DNA of 64,000 nt from Atherinomorus stipes (GCA_023101725.1 JALJCO010012682.1:744001-808000), one strand, 5' to 3'; positions 1 through 12,200 are shown, numbered from the stretch's first letter. Numbers and translations are program-made. Notes: generated by a model not told the origin, from the letters alone.

Positions 1-1840
1 TTTAAGCTGAATGTGGAACTCAATGTCTGAAAACATTTGGGAAAAGTGGTTTTAAAAAAAAATATTCCTTGATCCTTCACTCAATTGTGCTATGCTCATA
101 TCTTTACCACTATGATGTTGTTAATTAGTGAGACCAGAACCAACAAAAGAGGAGAAATAACATATTCAGAAACATCGGCAAGGAGTTTTTCCATATACTC
201 ACTTTTGACAAGTCACTTTAACATTGTTTACATGTGCAAGTGATGCTGAGTGATACCACAATGTGGCTCATAGTGAGTCTTTATCACTTAATGATCCTAC
301 AAAATCTCTTTTAATCAAAGTGGCGAACATGCAACTCGAGCAGATTTTATCTTTATCTCTGTAATATTACTCCATACCTCCAGGGCAGATTAAATCAATA
401 TCAGCCTTTGAGCAGAGGTTTAAGTTTGTTAATGATTGATGAACATAAAGCTGTTGGGAAGCTCAGCACTTCTGTGTGGACATTATATGTCTTTGAACCT
501 TCAGGCAGCATATAAATGCAGGTGATGACAGGAATGCTCTTGGTAGATTAATCTGCAACAGCTTAGACTCACTGACCAGTCGGACAAAGAGGGGAAATGC
601 CCCTTGAACTTGGTCCAGTTTCCCCTTTTCTTAAGGCCGCGTCCTGGTTGGAGCATCCAGTTTAAACCACTGAGACATCAGTGGGAAAAGAAGCTCCATG
701 CCCAAAGCAGGCTGGTTTGCTTGATCACACCGAAGTTATTACATTCTTAAATCATTCTGCTCTTCAAGAGGTAGAGTTAATTCGGTCCAAAAGGTGCTTC
801 TGTGTCAGTAAGACTGGTAACCTGAGTAAAATCTCAGTTTGCGAAAATTCACCAACAAAACAGAAAGTGAATTAATAAGGACCAGCACTGCATTTAAACT
901 AATCTTGAGGGTTTGAGTCAAAGTCTGGCTTTTGAACTCATACAGATTACTGCAGCCCAGACTAACATGATTTTTGGAGCTTAACTAATGTTTTCTGTCA
1001 ATGGAAAATATCAACATTAATTATTTACAAGGTAAATAAATTTAAAAAGTACCCCCCCCCAAAAAACTATTTTGTTTGGACAGAGGTTGCATGTGGTTGA
1101 ATGTAAAGTAGTTAAAAATCATAAAAAATGAATAAAATAAATAAAGTTATCAACTTCAATCCAGTTCAAATTCAAAGTGCTTGCAAAATGCACCAATTTT
1201 TCCCATCACACATACAGCACATTACCAGCCAAATGTTAACTACTGATTTCATCCAATAACCCTGCAAAAATATTCTTTTAATACTGCAGCCACCTGGAGT
1301 ATACCTATTGTCAATAATTTAATACTGTTGAAACTTCAGCTTGAGGTTCCCAGCATGGCTCCAAAGAGTCTCGTGATCAAGGGGGTTACAAGTGATTAAA
1401 GAGGCTGGAGAAGCTCAAACAATTCATCTTCTTTGATAAGACATTAAGAGGGTTTGTGTATTTATAATTTACAACTCTGTGACAAAAGTTGTTCCTTCGA
1501 AACAGTGGGGGGCTTTTAGGGTCCACTGACTGAAATATTTGGGGCTCTGTTCTCTAAATGCTTTTTTCATAATCTTATCACATGTTTGTGTTTAATCTTA
1601 ATCCCAAAGTTAACAGAAAATGCTGGTTAGTGGGGTAAAAAGTGAACTATTTCCCTCTGAAATAATCGAAATCCACTTGTTGCACAACTGAGGTAGGCTA
1701 CTGAAAACAATAAGTGACTGCCTTTTTGCACTTTGAACTTTGCAGGCGTTTGAGCTGTAAGCAAGTTAATAAGAGGACAGTGTTGGAGTGGGGAAGCCTC
1801 CCACCCTCACAGATCCAGTGCATCACCCTGACTCTCTGAC
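1..1840 (-). other. SLC27A2: SLC27A2 intron 1 (partial)
   Basis: Non-coding sequence downstream, on the minus strand, of the SLC27A2 exon-1 donor at 1840-1839. The remaining SLC27A2 exons must lie below position 1. I see no exon with family similarity here and no clear transposon. A short C9 run lies near 1053-1062. The small open frames in it show no recognisable domain. Confidence 0.7.
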
Positions 1841-2318
1841 CTGGACAAACGATGATCACTTTGGCCCCACAGCAGGAGAAACAATGCAGCAGAGATTTGG
1901 ATCTAATGTTAAAGTTCAGAAGAGCCGCCGGGCAGCCCAGCTTGGCCAGACCCAGCCAAGTCCACATGAAACTGGGCTCGTTAGCAAGAAACAGGGCGAC
2001 AGTGTCCCCCTCCTTCAGCCGGGCTTCAGCCTGCAGAGCTCTGGCCACCTTGTTGCTCTGTTTATCCACTTCGCCATAAGAATATGCGCGCCCCTCAAAG
2101 TGCACGAAGATCTTATCAGGGTGTCTATTCGCCGCATCCAAGAAGCAGTCCAAGATGCTGTAAAACGGCTTGATTTTCTTGTACTTGACCAGCCTGAAGC
2201 CAAGTTTGAGGCTCCTCAGGATGTACGCGCAGTCCTCGCTGAAGTAAGGATAAAAAGTCCTGATGTAGGAGAACAGCAGAACAGCCAGTCCGGCTAAAAC
2301 CGTGAACCACATGTACAT
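1841..2318 (-). CDS. SLC27A2: SLC27A2 (FATP2, very-long-chain acyl-CoA synthetase), first exon only
   Basis: Very-long-chain acyl-CoA synthetase / fatty acid transport protein 2, an enzyme of the ER and peroxisome membrane that couples fatty acids and bile acids to CoA. The exon encodes about 159 N-terminal residues of a family about 620 long. It shows a hydrophobic N-terminal anchor (residues 3-20), an acyl-activating N-terminal domain, and the family blocks NEPSFMWTWLGLAKLGC and NIRSKSLLHCFSCCGAK. The exon ends at CCAG followed by the minus-strand donor GTCAGA. I chose the Met at 2318-2316, which lies directly before the anchor as in the family; an in-frame ATG codon two residues later is possible. 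The AMP-binding and ligase motifs are in exons outside the window. SLC27A2 is preferred over other SLC27 members because its human neighbours (ATP8B4, GALK2) are also here. Confidence 0.88.
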
Positions 2319-2900
2319 TTTGCAGAGAGGGGCACAGCAGTCAGAAGAGGTGGAAATGATGGAGTTTCTTGTTAATATTTGTGACAAAGTTCAGCCTGTC
2401 GGTTCGGGGGCGGCGCTCGGCTCTGACGGCTGACCCCTCCTTCATTCCGGGGACTGTTCTCCAGTTGCCAGATTGGATGTTTCCTGCACTGATTACTAAC
2501 GCGGATCTATTCATATTTGCAGCTCCCTCCTGTTCGGTCATTCTCTCGGCATGAAACTGTTTCTGTTGAGCCAGACAAGCGTTCAGAGAGGCGCTTCATC
2601 TGAACATGACAGCTGCGGTTTAAACTGCTTGTCGCTAATCAACGCAATCGAGAATAAGAAGACTGAAACCTCTCTTGTAAAGTGGTATCTGAAAAGAGAC
2701 AAACCAGGAAGCCCGCAAATGGCACCCTAATAAAAAATGCGCAGTGTGAACGGCGGCGGTGGGTGTGCGCGCCCTCAGCTCGGCTGCATTCGTCTGCTGA
2801 TTTATGGGGAGGAGCGCAGCTCCGGTTACACAAGCTTCAACTGTGCTCAGAAATAACGCCAGACTGTCTTACAATGCTGCCCTCCCTGCACGTGCAGAAA
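2319..2900 (-). promoter_or_regulatory. SLC27A2: Probable SLC27A2 5' UTR and promoter region
   Basis: Sequence directly upstream of the SLC27A2 start, locally GC-rich at 2405-2450 and 2745-2825, in contrast with the AT-rich DNA beyond. The position argues for the promoter and 5' UTR. I cannot place the transcription start from sequence alone. Open frames on both strands here look like chance frames of GC-rich DNA. Confidence 0.45.
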
Positions 2901-3056
2901 AGCACAGCTTGTTCAGTTTTACTGTGATCGGCAAAAAAAGAGAGAAAAAATAATAATAAAATAAAAAATTGTGGCCCTGCTTCTTATTCCCAAACACACA
3001 GATAAAAGCAGTCTCCTTTGTTTTCCTTTTTCTGTGTACACATACATACTATATAT

Positions 3057-3058
<2 letters not shown>

Positions 3059-3093
<35 letters not shown>

Positions 3094-3105
3094 GATAGAT
3101 AGATA
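3059..3105. repeat. Compound microsatellite (GT)n(GATA)n
   Basis: About fifteen GT units run into four GATA units. It abuts the inverted repeat that starts at 3106. Confidence 0.95.
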
Positions 3106-3137
3106 CTTTAACTTCTAATCTGCCAGTTTGAAATATG

Positions 3138-3173
<36 letters not shown>

Positions 3174-3209
3174 TATTTCAAACCAGCAGATTAGAGGTCA
3201 AAGTTAAAG
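3106..3209. repeat. Inverted repeat with AT-microsatellite loop
   Basis: The arm at 3106-3134 and the arm at 3172-3209 are imperfect reverse complements over about 30 bp. The loop between them is an uninterrupted TA-rich tract. It may be a small foldback MITE whose centre has turned into a microsatellite. Confidence 0.75.
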
Positions 3210-3554
3210 CGATGGAATAACCAACAACTGATGATCACTAAGCTGTAAAACAGGACAGGAACATCTGCATGCATCTAATATTTGATAATGAGGCCTTCCG
3301 GGCCTTTAGATTATGTAGGGTAATAGAAATTAAACAGTTTAATGTCCAACTACTAATATTTACAAATGGATAGACAAGGGTATATGTGGTTCTACTCATC
3401 TCAAGGCTTTAATCATGAAGCCTTCTGAAGGTGACGTTTACAGAAAATCCTGAGTATACAACTGATCTCTGGACACATCAAAACACCTCATCCTGTGGGC
3501 CAGTTTCTCTGTAAGAAAAGATATATGGGATCTTCATTACTACAATTCTTTGGG

Positions 3555-3806
3555 TCAACATGCATGCATGTTAGGTTAATTGATCTCTCTAAATTGCCCC
3601 TAGGAATGAATGTGAGCATTAATGGTTGTCTGTCTCTCTGTGTTGGCCCTGCGACATATTGGCGACCTGTCCAGGGTGTACCCCGCCTCTCGCCTCTCAC
3701 AGATAATAGCTGGGATAGGCTCCAGCAACCCCCGCTACCCTGAACTGGATAAGCGGTACAGAAAATGACTGAATGAATGAATGAATGAATGAATGAATGA
3801 ATGAAC
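3555..3806 (+). mobile_element. L2-type LINE/SINE 3' tail with (GAAT)n end
   Basis: The segment carries the widespread fish L2-clade 3' end: the CTAAATTGCCCC block, then GGCGACCTGTCCAGGGTGTA, GGGATAGGCTCCAGC and GGATAAGCGGTA, closing with a (GAAT)n tail at about 3768-3803. It is non-coding and 5' truncated. Assignment rests on my recall of this common tail; a SINE that borrowed the tail is equally possible. Confidence 0.8.
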
Positions 3807-4680
3807 AAAAAAGATATGATGTTCAGGTTGCAGAAACCTTTTTTTCAGTTTGCAGAAGCTTGCTGAATGAATGATGCTATTGATCAGAAAACTTCGAAAA
3901 CCTCTATTTTTAATTCACAAAATTCACCCCTGAGAACACAGAAAATGTTGAATTGCACAAAGAAAGAGGAAGTACGACACTGGTTCACACAGACCTCAGT
4001 GGGATGCCGCATTAGGCTGTTGTTTGAAGAGGACACATCAATATGTTTTCCCAACTGGAAAAACCTGCTTAGCAAAACTATTACCGCACTCAGTAAGTTT
4101 CCAGAGACAAAAACAAACAACAACAAAAAATAATATAAAAAAAAAACAAATACACAAAAGGCTTTGTTTGAAATCACAACTGAAAGTAAAGAAAACCTAT
4201 ATACATGGAAGGTGGACTATGTTTTACTGTGTGAACAGGCTGATTTTTGCTTTGGACTTCAAGAACATTTGATAACTTATTGCAACAAGTCAATAACAGT
4301 CAGGGTATGAAAGGAGCATTTCAGATAGGAAAAGCTCCTTTAAATGTAAAGATGGGCAGAGGTTCACCAATTTAAGCAAAACCGCATCTAAAAACTGTTT
4401 GAAAAAATGTTCCTCATAATGAATTGCAATGACAGTTGATAATATCAATAAAATATTCAGAGAAAGAGGAGGAATCTCTGTGTGCTGGAAACGAGGCCAA
4501 AGGTCAAAACTGGATGCTTGTCCTCTCCAGGCGCTAAATTAAAAACAAGTATGATTCTCTACGAGAAATCACTATTTAGGCTTGGGAACACTTTCAGAAA
4601 TTACTGTCTGTGAGCACATCACCATGAAATCCACAAAAGCTATCAATTTATGAAGAAAATAAGTGAAAACTGAAATGCCA
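3807..4680. other. Intergenic, nothing recognised
   Basis: AT-rich intergenic DNA between two repeat remnants. The open frames at 3867-4272 lack domains and contain long simple A tracts, so I do not call genes. Confidence 0.6.
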
Positions 4681-5140
4681 CCATCTTCTCTGTGCTAAAG
4701 CTGTGGTCTGAGGCAAAGTGGATAACTGTTCTGTGGTCAGATGAATCAAAATTTGAAAATGTTTTTAGAAACCATGGCTGTTACGTGACTTTAAAAGAAT
4801 GGACCATCCAGCTTGTCATCAGCAGACAGCTGAACAGTTTGCATCTCTAATGGTATGGGGCTGGATTTGTCCAGCAATGGAGACCCAGGATCGCTGAGCA
4901 GCTAGAACCCTGCATCAGACAGGAATGGGACCACATTCCTCTCCTTGAACTCCAGCAACTGGTCTCCTTTCCCAGATCTATACAGTGGTACGCAGTACAA
5001 TGGTAAACATCACCCTGTTCCAACTTGTTTTAGACGTGTTGCTGCCATCAAATTTAAAATGAGCTAATATTTTCCTTGAAGAAGTTTCAATTTCAACATC
5101 CGATGCATTATTTGAACTTGAACTGCTTGTTCCTGTATGG
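4681..5140 (+). mobile_element. Degraded DNA-transposon remnant (internally deleted)
   Basis: The stretch resembles a common fish DNA transposon. The blocks GGTCTGAGGCAAAGTGGATA, TGGTATGGGGCTGGAT, CTGCATCAGACAGGAATGGG and CAACTGGTCTCC follow in order, then a 3' part with GACGTGTTGCTGCCATCAAA. No transposase frame is open. The 3' terminal block recurs, in more complete form, in the remnant at 33535-34285, so the two are probably related families. Confidence 0.6.
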
Positions 5141-5822
5141 GAGCAGGTTTTATTCATTCTTGTGCAATATACTGAATATTCATTTAATAGTATACCCTTT
5201 AATATAGAAACATACAAACAGTAATAGTGGGTAGGCCTCTAAAGGCTCTTGCTTCAAAATACCCAATAATTTAAGGGAAACGTGTGACAAAATGTTTCAT
5301 TACAGTACGAGTTACATAGTTAAACCATGCTAATATTTTTTTTTTTAACTTATCTTCCCACCTGTCCATTACCTCCTGCAGCTTTAGTGTCCAAATGCAA
5401 TCCTTTGAAAGATGCAGTATGTGAAGCTTGGTCCTTCAAAAGGCTTGAAAGTTGGGATGAACCTGTTCCTCTTGACCATTTTGGTGTCAAAAAGTCTCTA
5501 CGGCTAGCACCTGGTCAACTCAAATATACCAGTCAAAGTTTACGACTGGGACGCCAGCTTTAGCTGACCTGCAAAGTGTAAATACCACCGAGAAACTGAA
5601 GCAAGTTCAATGAGCCCTGAGGTTAAAGTATGAGGTGTTCCCTTTTACACAGACCGCTGGTAAACACTGGGTCTGTCAGGTTAGTGGAGAATGTGTCACG
5701 TTTAGTTTCCTGAAGATCTGTTTTTAAACTGAAGCTATGGTTGTGCTTTAAATCTGGCAAACATGTTACTGCTGTTTGCTGATTTTAATAGGAGTCGTAC
5801 ATTTGAGTGTTATAATCACATA
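5141..5822. other. Intergenic, nothing recognised
   Basis: No gene or repeat recognised between the two DNA-transposon copies. An open frame at 5327-5563 has no family resemblance. Confidence 0.55.
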
Positions 5823-6726
5823 TAGAGTGGATACGGAAAGTATTCAGACCCCTTGAAGTTTTCACTCTTTGTTTCATTGCAGCCATTTGCTAAAATCATA
5901 AAAGTTCATTTTATTTTTCATTAATGTACACTCAGCAACCCATTTTCACATAAAAAAACAAAAATGCAGACATTTTTGCAAATTTATTAAAAATGAAAAG
6001 CTGAAATATCACATGGTCATAAGTATTCAGACCCTTTGCAGTGACACTCATATGCCTTTCTATTTCTTCTGATCCTCCTTGAGATGGTTCTACTCCTTCA
6101 TTGGCCAGTTGTGTTTAATTAATCTGATTAGACTTTATTAGGAAAAGGTACACACCTGTCTATACCTTACAGCCCACAGTGCATGTCAGAACAAATGAGA
6201 ATCATGAGGTGGAAGGAACTGTCCAAGGAGCTCAGAGACAGAATTGTGGCGAGGCACAGATCTGGACAAGGTTACAAAAGAGTTTTTGCAGCACTAAAGG
6301 TTCCTAAGAACACGGTGGCCTCCATAGTCCTTAAAGGGAAGGGGACGACCAGAACTCTTCCTAGATCTGGTCGTCTAGCCAAACTGAGCAATTGTGGGAG
6401 AAGAGCCTTGATGAGAATATAAAGAAGGTGTGAAAAACTTGTTTCATCATTCCCAAGAAGATTCATGGCCGTACTAGCTCAAAAGGGTGCGTCTACTCAG
6501 TACTGAGCAAAGGGTCTGAATACTTATGACCATGTGATATTTCAGTTTTTCATTTTTGTTTTTCAAATTTGCAAAAATTTCTACATTTCTGTTTTTTTCT
6601 GTCAAAATGGAGTACTGTGTACATTAATGAGAAATAAAATGAACTGTTTTGATTTTGGAAAATGGCTGCAATGAAACAAAGAGTGAAAAGTTTAAAGGGG
6701 TCTGAATACTTTCTGTACCCACTGTA
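5823..6726 (+). mobile_element. Tc1-like transposon, internally deleted, both TIRs present
   Basis: About 0.9 kb flanked by TA at both ends (5823-5824 and 6725-6726). The termini are long inverted repeats of about 200 bp (5823-6027 and 6508-6726), each containing GGGTCTGAATACTT-type blocks in opposite orientation. The interior keeps only the N-terminal part of a transposase and jumps to the 3' end, so most of the catalytic domain is deleted. A full Tc1 element is about 1.6 kb. It is non-autonomous as it stands. Confidence 0.9.
6183..6422 (+). pseudogene. Tc1 transposase, N-terminal fragment
   Basis: An 79-residue frame matching the DNA-binding half of Tc1-family transposases: an ELSKELRDRIVARHRSGQGY helix-turn-helix start, then a TLPRSGRLAKLSNCGRRAL linker block. 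It stops there. The DDE catalytic core is missing because of the internal deletion, so no active enzyme is encoded. Confidence 0.88.
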
Positions 6727-7430
6727 ACACTTGGCTGACATCACAGCAGAGATGGTGCTAATTTAATGCCGAATGCAGCTGGATGATGAGGCAATACTTC
6801 AACTAAAAATCATTCACATCTTAGAGACTAAAAGAATCTCAGAAATACCACCAAAATCATTAATTGAATTATTTGAAGCTACGGTAATCGTTTTTTAAAA
6901 ACCTGAAATTTGAGTTGTTTTCTTGTTATTTTTTATTAGAACCAGGACATGACATTGTGAAGATATGCAGTGAAAACTACCTGCCATTTAAATTCAGTCT
7001 TACTCTCCCCAAAAGAAATAAAAACATAAATATACATACCTGTGCACTGAGGAGAAACTAGACATGTTCCTTTGTAAAGACCAGCATGGGAATAAGAGTA
7101 GTTTATTTTTACTCATTCCTATAAACAGCTCTACTGCCATAAAGTAGTTCCCAAATGTCCTGTTTAAAATTGCTTGGCAGCCCTGAGAAATGAGCTCCAG
7201 TATCCATTCATTCATCTTCCACATCTGATTGCCTCATCAGATACTTTTTTAAAAAGATGTGTAACAGATTAAAGCAATCACCATCTTCACTCACAACTAA
7301 AGTGAATGAAGTTGCATATGTCAGATTTTAGGAGGTAAATCTGTGCAATATGAATGTAGACGTGCATGTTAAAATGTGCTTAACATCATGTTTAGATATT
7401 TATCACATGGCTTTTAGGCACATACACACA
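6727..7430. other. Intergenic, nothing recognised
   Basis: AT-rich DNA without a recognisable gene or element. Confidence 0.55.
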
Positions 7431-7488
7431 CATGGATGAAGCACTCAGTCATGAGTGTGTAGATCTATGACTGAGTGCTTCATCCATG
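7431..7488. repeat. Perfect 22-bp inverted repeat (hairpin)
   Basis: 7431-7452 and 7467-7488 are exact reverse complements (22/22) separated by a 14-nt spacer. Pairing ends abruptly on both sides. It is unlike the surrounding AT-rich DNA. It may be the footprint of a small inverted duplication or a transposon end. A small-RNA precursor is possible in size but unsupported. Confidence 0.85.
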
Positions 7489-8689
7489 GGAAGGAAAGTA
7501 ACATGTGCGACAGTGTTGTTGTTTTGGTCTTTTCATTAGATTTGCTGACAGCAGGAAAAATATGCTGTAAAAGCTTTTTGTTTCACACTTTGTCAAATAA
7601 ATGTGTTTAGTCCTCCAAAAGAATCTGAAAAATGGTGCTGTGGTAGAGAGGGAAGCAATCATAAATCGCGCGTTTGGAGCTGAGTCTTGCATGAGGAGTC
7701 GTCGTCCACGGCCTGGTATCAGTGATCAATGGTAACTCAGCCTGGAAGAGAACGGCCATAGGTGGCGCTCATGCACTGTTTTCTTAATCTGTTGGTCTCT
7801 GAACTTACCCTAAAGTCTCAAACTTTGTCAATATTTTCATACCCTGTAGCTGGGCCAGGGAATTATTGATAGAATGGATATAAAAATACATGTAGGACTC
7901 AGTGGTGCAGCCTACCGTCTTTAGAGTCCAGCAGGGAGCGACTCAAGTAGTTCCCAACAAAATTAAATAAAATTGCCAGTCCATGGGTTAATCCCACTTC
8001 TTTTAGTTTCCAATCCAAACTGTTCGCAGTTGAGGTTTGTTTCAACAAGCAAATCATTTATTTGCAGTTAAACATAAAATGAGATTTATTAAAAAGATTT
8101 TTAAAAAATATGTATAAAAATTGTAGAGAATATGCACAGCATATCTTATGAACTTGGTACAAAAGATTTTACAACATGAAAAACACAGTCACACTGGAAT
8201 ATTAAGTTTTAGTTCCAAACAGAGAAACAGTCTAATAAACCTGGTTTTATCTTACACAGTGCATTCTGTATAAGCTGCCAGTTTACTTCATTCAGGGAAT
8301 TTCTGTGGCAGATGATACAACTTTAACTGAGCAGATGTTTCATTGATGAGCTGTGATGTGACACCTCTAAAAATGCATAGAAAGATGGAGAAAGTAGGTT
8401 CATTAAGGCTAACAAAAAGCCAATTGTACATCTCTGACTCATGGGTGTATTCTGATGTTTTTGTTTTGGTTTCATTATATCTTAATTTAGAATATTGAAC
8501 AACAGTGCAGAGCTCAGAATAAAGACTTTTCTTGTAAAAGCAAGTTTACCCAAAAGCAGGATGGAGAGTGTTAATGCCCAGTAACATCCAGTAATGATGA
8601 TACCTGATGTTACTGTTTACCTTCACCAACACAGAACTGTGAAAGACAATTAGAATATCTATAAACTGGAGCAAACTCTGCAGAATGAA
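7489..8689. other. Intergenic, possible CEP152 3' end
   Basis: No coding frame with family similarity. A minus-strand AATAAA (plus-strand TTTATT at 8085-8090) could serve as a distal poly(A) signal for CEP152, which ends at 9274, but nothing proves transcription this far. Confidence 0.35.
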
Positions 8690-8960
8690 GCGGTTATTTG
8701 ACATTTTGGGGAAAAATGCTTCTTCATGTTTTTCTTCAGGGCTAGTTGGAAGATCAATATACCCGTCATCTACATTTAGAGAATGTGAAACCAAAATCAG
8801 CAGCCAGTGAACTTAGCTGAGCGCAGCGACTGGAAAAAGGAGGAAATGGTGAGTCTGATTGTCTCTGCAGGGAGCAAAGTCCATCCACAATCACCTTTAC
8901 GGCTCAATAATTCACAAGTCATGACTGCTTTGTGCCAATTCAACCAAAAAGATATGTGTT
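8690..8960. repeat. Degraded dispersed fish repeat (MITE-like)
   Basis: The ACATTTTGGGGAAA-type start, the CAGCAGCCAGTGAACTTAGC block and the GCGACTGGAAAAAGGAGG block match, from memory, a very common fish non-coding repeat. It explains the small minus-strand open frame at 8546-8794, which is therefore not called as a gene. Confidence 0.5.
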
Positions 8961-9273
8961 TAGTCTGAAAAGTGCAAGTAGAGGGGAGATTTTATCACTC
9001 ATGGAAAACTGCCCTGGTTGTTGTCACCTATTTTAGGTCTGTGCTAATTCAAGTTAAGTAGCTGCATTTGTTAACCTCATGTGTCCAAACTTACTCTTCA
9101 TTTCACGTTACTCTCCAGTGAAAAAGATGCAAGTCATTTCAAACACACTGCATACTGTAATGGGCTATAAAAGAATACGTTTTATCCTGTAAACATTAAA
9201 CAATATCTTAAAGGCACAATTTGATGAGTTAACTGGAATATCAGTTCCAGGCTTCATACCTGCCATTACTCTC
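8961..9273 (-). other. CEP152: CEP152 3' UTR region
   Basis: Sequence directly after the CEP152 stop codon (9276-9274) on the minus strand, expected to be 3' UTR. No clear AATAAA occurs in this short stretch on the minus strand, so the transcript probably runs further into lower coordinates. Confidence 0.45.
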
Positions 9274-12200
9274 TCACTTTTGCTGATAGAACGGGCTGTC
9301 GAAGCCGCTGTCCTGTTGCCGCTGTCTCAGTTCAGAGAATAGAGGCCTGGAACAAGCTCCTCGCTGGTTTTCACATTCAGAACCAGGAGTAGGCTCCCTG
9401 TGTGGACGTGTCTTTGGGTGGATAAGGATTTTGGTGTGAGATGTCTTCTTGGGAATCTCGTTATAAACAGTTAGGTCAGAAACATCTGGTGTGAGGCCGC
9501 CAAACTCTCCTATTTCCCTGGTTGATGTTGCAGATGCTGAAAAAGGCTTCACTGGTTCAACTTTCCTCCCAGTGTAGGACGGTCTGGTGACTTGTGGGCC
9601 TATGTCCGAGTCACAGCTCGTCATGCTCCAGTCAGTTTGTTTCTCGTCTCTGACAGGAGCCTCTCTGACAAGTAAAGGTTTGCTCTGTTGCCCTGTTTCC
9701 TGGTGCCAGATGTCTCTGCTAGATTCACCGTCCTGCAGGTAAAACTTTGAGCCTTTACCCCTCGCAGACGTCCGAACAAAATCCGCATCAGATCGAGAAG
9801 CCGTCTGATAAGAGCCGTTGTAAGGAGGAAGGTTTGGATGAGAAATTTGGGGGTTCCTTTCCTTCGCTGGGGCCTCCTGACAACCTGGAGCTTCCTGTTG
9901 ATTCAGAAGTTTAGTCTTTACTGCAGTGATTGTTTTCTGCCCTGAATCAGCACAAGTCTTTTCCCCATGGGAGATCTCCTCTGGCCTTATATCAGGAACC
10001 TCAGATAGCGCTGACAGGTTCTTACTGAAAGCTGCGTTTCTACTTGGCAAGCCGCCATCTGCAGTGTCGGACGCAGCCATCGAATAGTCTGCCAATACAA
10101 AACACAGATGCACATTGATATTTTGGGGTAAGAAAATCCATGATAAAGAAGGTCTGAACAATAGGACTCACTTGGTAAACTGTAATTCTTTCCAGATTTA
10201 CTTTTGAAAGGAGTTTCCAGCACTTTAGCCATGGCCGCCAGCTTGCTTGCAGCATTCATTATTTTCTTCTCAGCCCTGCAGATGACATGAGGATCAATAC
10301 AATTAGCCCGAGGAGCCACGGCAAGGCGAGCAAACAAGCATGGGACAATTACGGTCTCTTGCCCTGTAGTCCTCCCCCCATCCTCAAGTAATTCCTGCAG
10401 ACAGGTCAGATAATAGCGTCGCATCTTTCTGGTGGTGTCCTGCCTCTCCCTCTGCACCTCAATGCGGATCATCTCTGCTGCACGCTCCCGGCTTTCCTGG
10501 AGGTAGCGCAACATGTCCCCTGACAAAAAACACAATAATATTCTTTTATTTACCTGGTTAGAGGGGAAACAGTGAGATTAATGCTGAGGCATAAGATTCA
10601 TGAGCAAGGACAGTGTGAAACAGGTGATCGCACATGCTGCTTAAATCGTGTTATGCTTGCTTTCATCAGTCACTGCAGCAACACTTACCTCTGATCTTTT
10701 CTACAGTCACAAGGTACTGCTGCTTCATCTCCTCCAGGCCTTGCTGGAGATTCTGTTGGTGATCTGAACTTCTGCGAGTACAGAGGGGAAGAGAGAAGAG
10801 TAAGTAAATAAATACATAAATACACAATCAAAGGGTATGAAACATTTAATTCCATAATTTTATCTATCCTTTGTTTTACATGGATCAAAACATTGAGGGA
10901 GGACCTACAAAACCTCGATTTAAGTATTGCAGCTACTGTAACATACGGTAAAGGTTCAACATAAGCTACACACATACCAAATTGTTTTCCACAAACAAAA
11001 AACAGTTCGGTACGTCTTATAAAAAAGACTAAAGAAGCTTGTTAAGTGGTCCGACTGCATGTGCAGATATAAGTCAGAATGCAGTGTTAATTATTGTGTA
11101 GCCAAAACAGACCCATGCAAAAAGATAACAGGAACTAGGGCTGGACGATAATTCAATATCAATATATATCGATCGATAGAGGTTTTTTTAATATAAAAAA
11201 AGAGGGTCAATAAAAGTTCAATATAGAAGCACAGTTTTCTGCTGTAGCCTATCAGGTAGCATGATACAACAGTCACTCCTTCCGCCAAACCAATCACAAA
11301 CGCAGACCCAGGCGAAGACTGAATTGGAATTTAGTGTTAGGCCCCTTTCAGACTTGCACTGGAAAGCGGTAATATTGTGAACTCTGTCCTTTATAACGTC
11401 TGCATTTAGACATGCGTACCGGTCTTTTACCCCTGAGATGTAGCGGACATGTACCGGCTGGTCTACATGTAACAAGAGCGGAAATGTTGCGGCACGTCGT
11501 TTTGGCTGAAAGCACAAGAAAATGTTCTGGACAGAGTTGAAGGGAGAGTGGGGAGGTGCTGACTTTTCCACAACATTTCCTGATGTATGAAATCACCGGG
11601 ACACGATAAGTCTGCAAGGAAGCAGTGTGTTTGAAAAGATATGTCTGTTTAAAGCGCGGATGGACTTTACCGCTCATGTTCTGCAATGCAAGTCTGAAAA
11701 CAGCTTTAATTTGATCTTTATTATAAGTAGGTCATTCACCAAAAGTTTAAATGGCCAGAGCTGTACCTAAAATAGCTTTTGATAATGGCTTTTTTTAAAA
11801 ATAAATATTGATATCGATCGATACAGATTTTTTTTTTTATCAATAATCTTTTTTTCTATATCGTCCAGCCCTAACAGGAACAATGTTTCATCATGTTTAA
11901 TTTATGAACTTTAACTTTATTTGTAAAGCATAATTAAAAGAATGGAAAGAAAACAATAATAATGATAATAATAATACATACGCTGAGGATTCTGTGGCTC
12001 TCTTCACTTCCTTTAGCCGCTGCTGATGTTCCTCCTCGGCCTTTCGTAAGCTGCGTTCATGCTCATCTACAATTCAAAGCAGTTCATCCAATCAACACAG
12101 ATGCAGAGTCAGCTCAGAGGGACTTCTTAGAGACTTCTTAGAGAAATAAACCTTTCAGTTGCTGCATGGCGGTTTTGTGCTCTCGAACGCTGTGCTGAAG

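Noticed and set aside
1788..2297. 169-codon plus frame opposite SLC27A2
   Set aside because: It is the complement of the SLC27A2 exon and shows no domain of its own.
3059..3178. CRISPR-like array
   Set aside because: The repeats are simple microsatellites without spacers, in a vertebrate genome.
7431..7488. A microRNA gene
   Set aside because: Size fits, but I do not recognise the sequence, the arms are perfectly paired, and there is no flanking basal stem. Kept only as a hairpin.
8546..8794. 82-codon minus frame that might be a terminal exon of CEP152
   Set aside because: CEP152 already ends with its conserved SGFDSPF tail at 9274, and half of this frame overlaps a common dispersed repeat.
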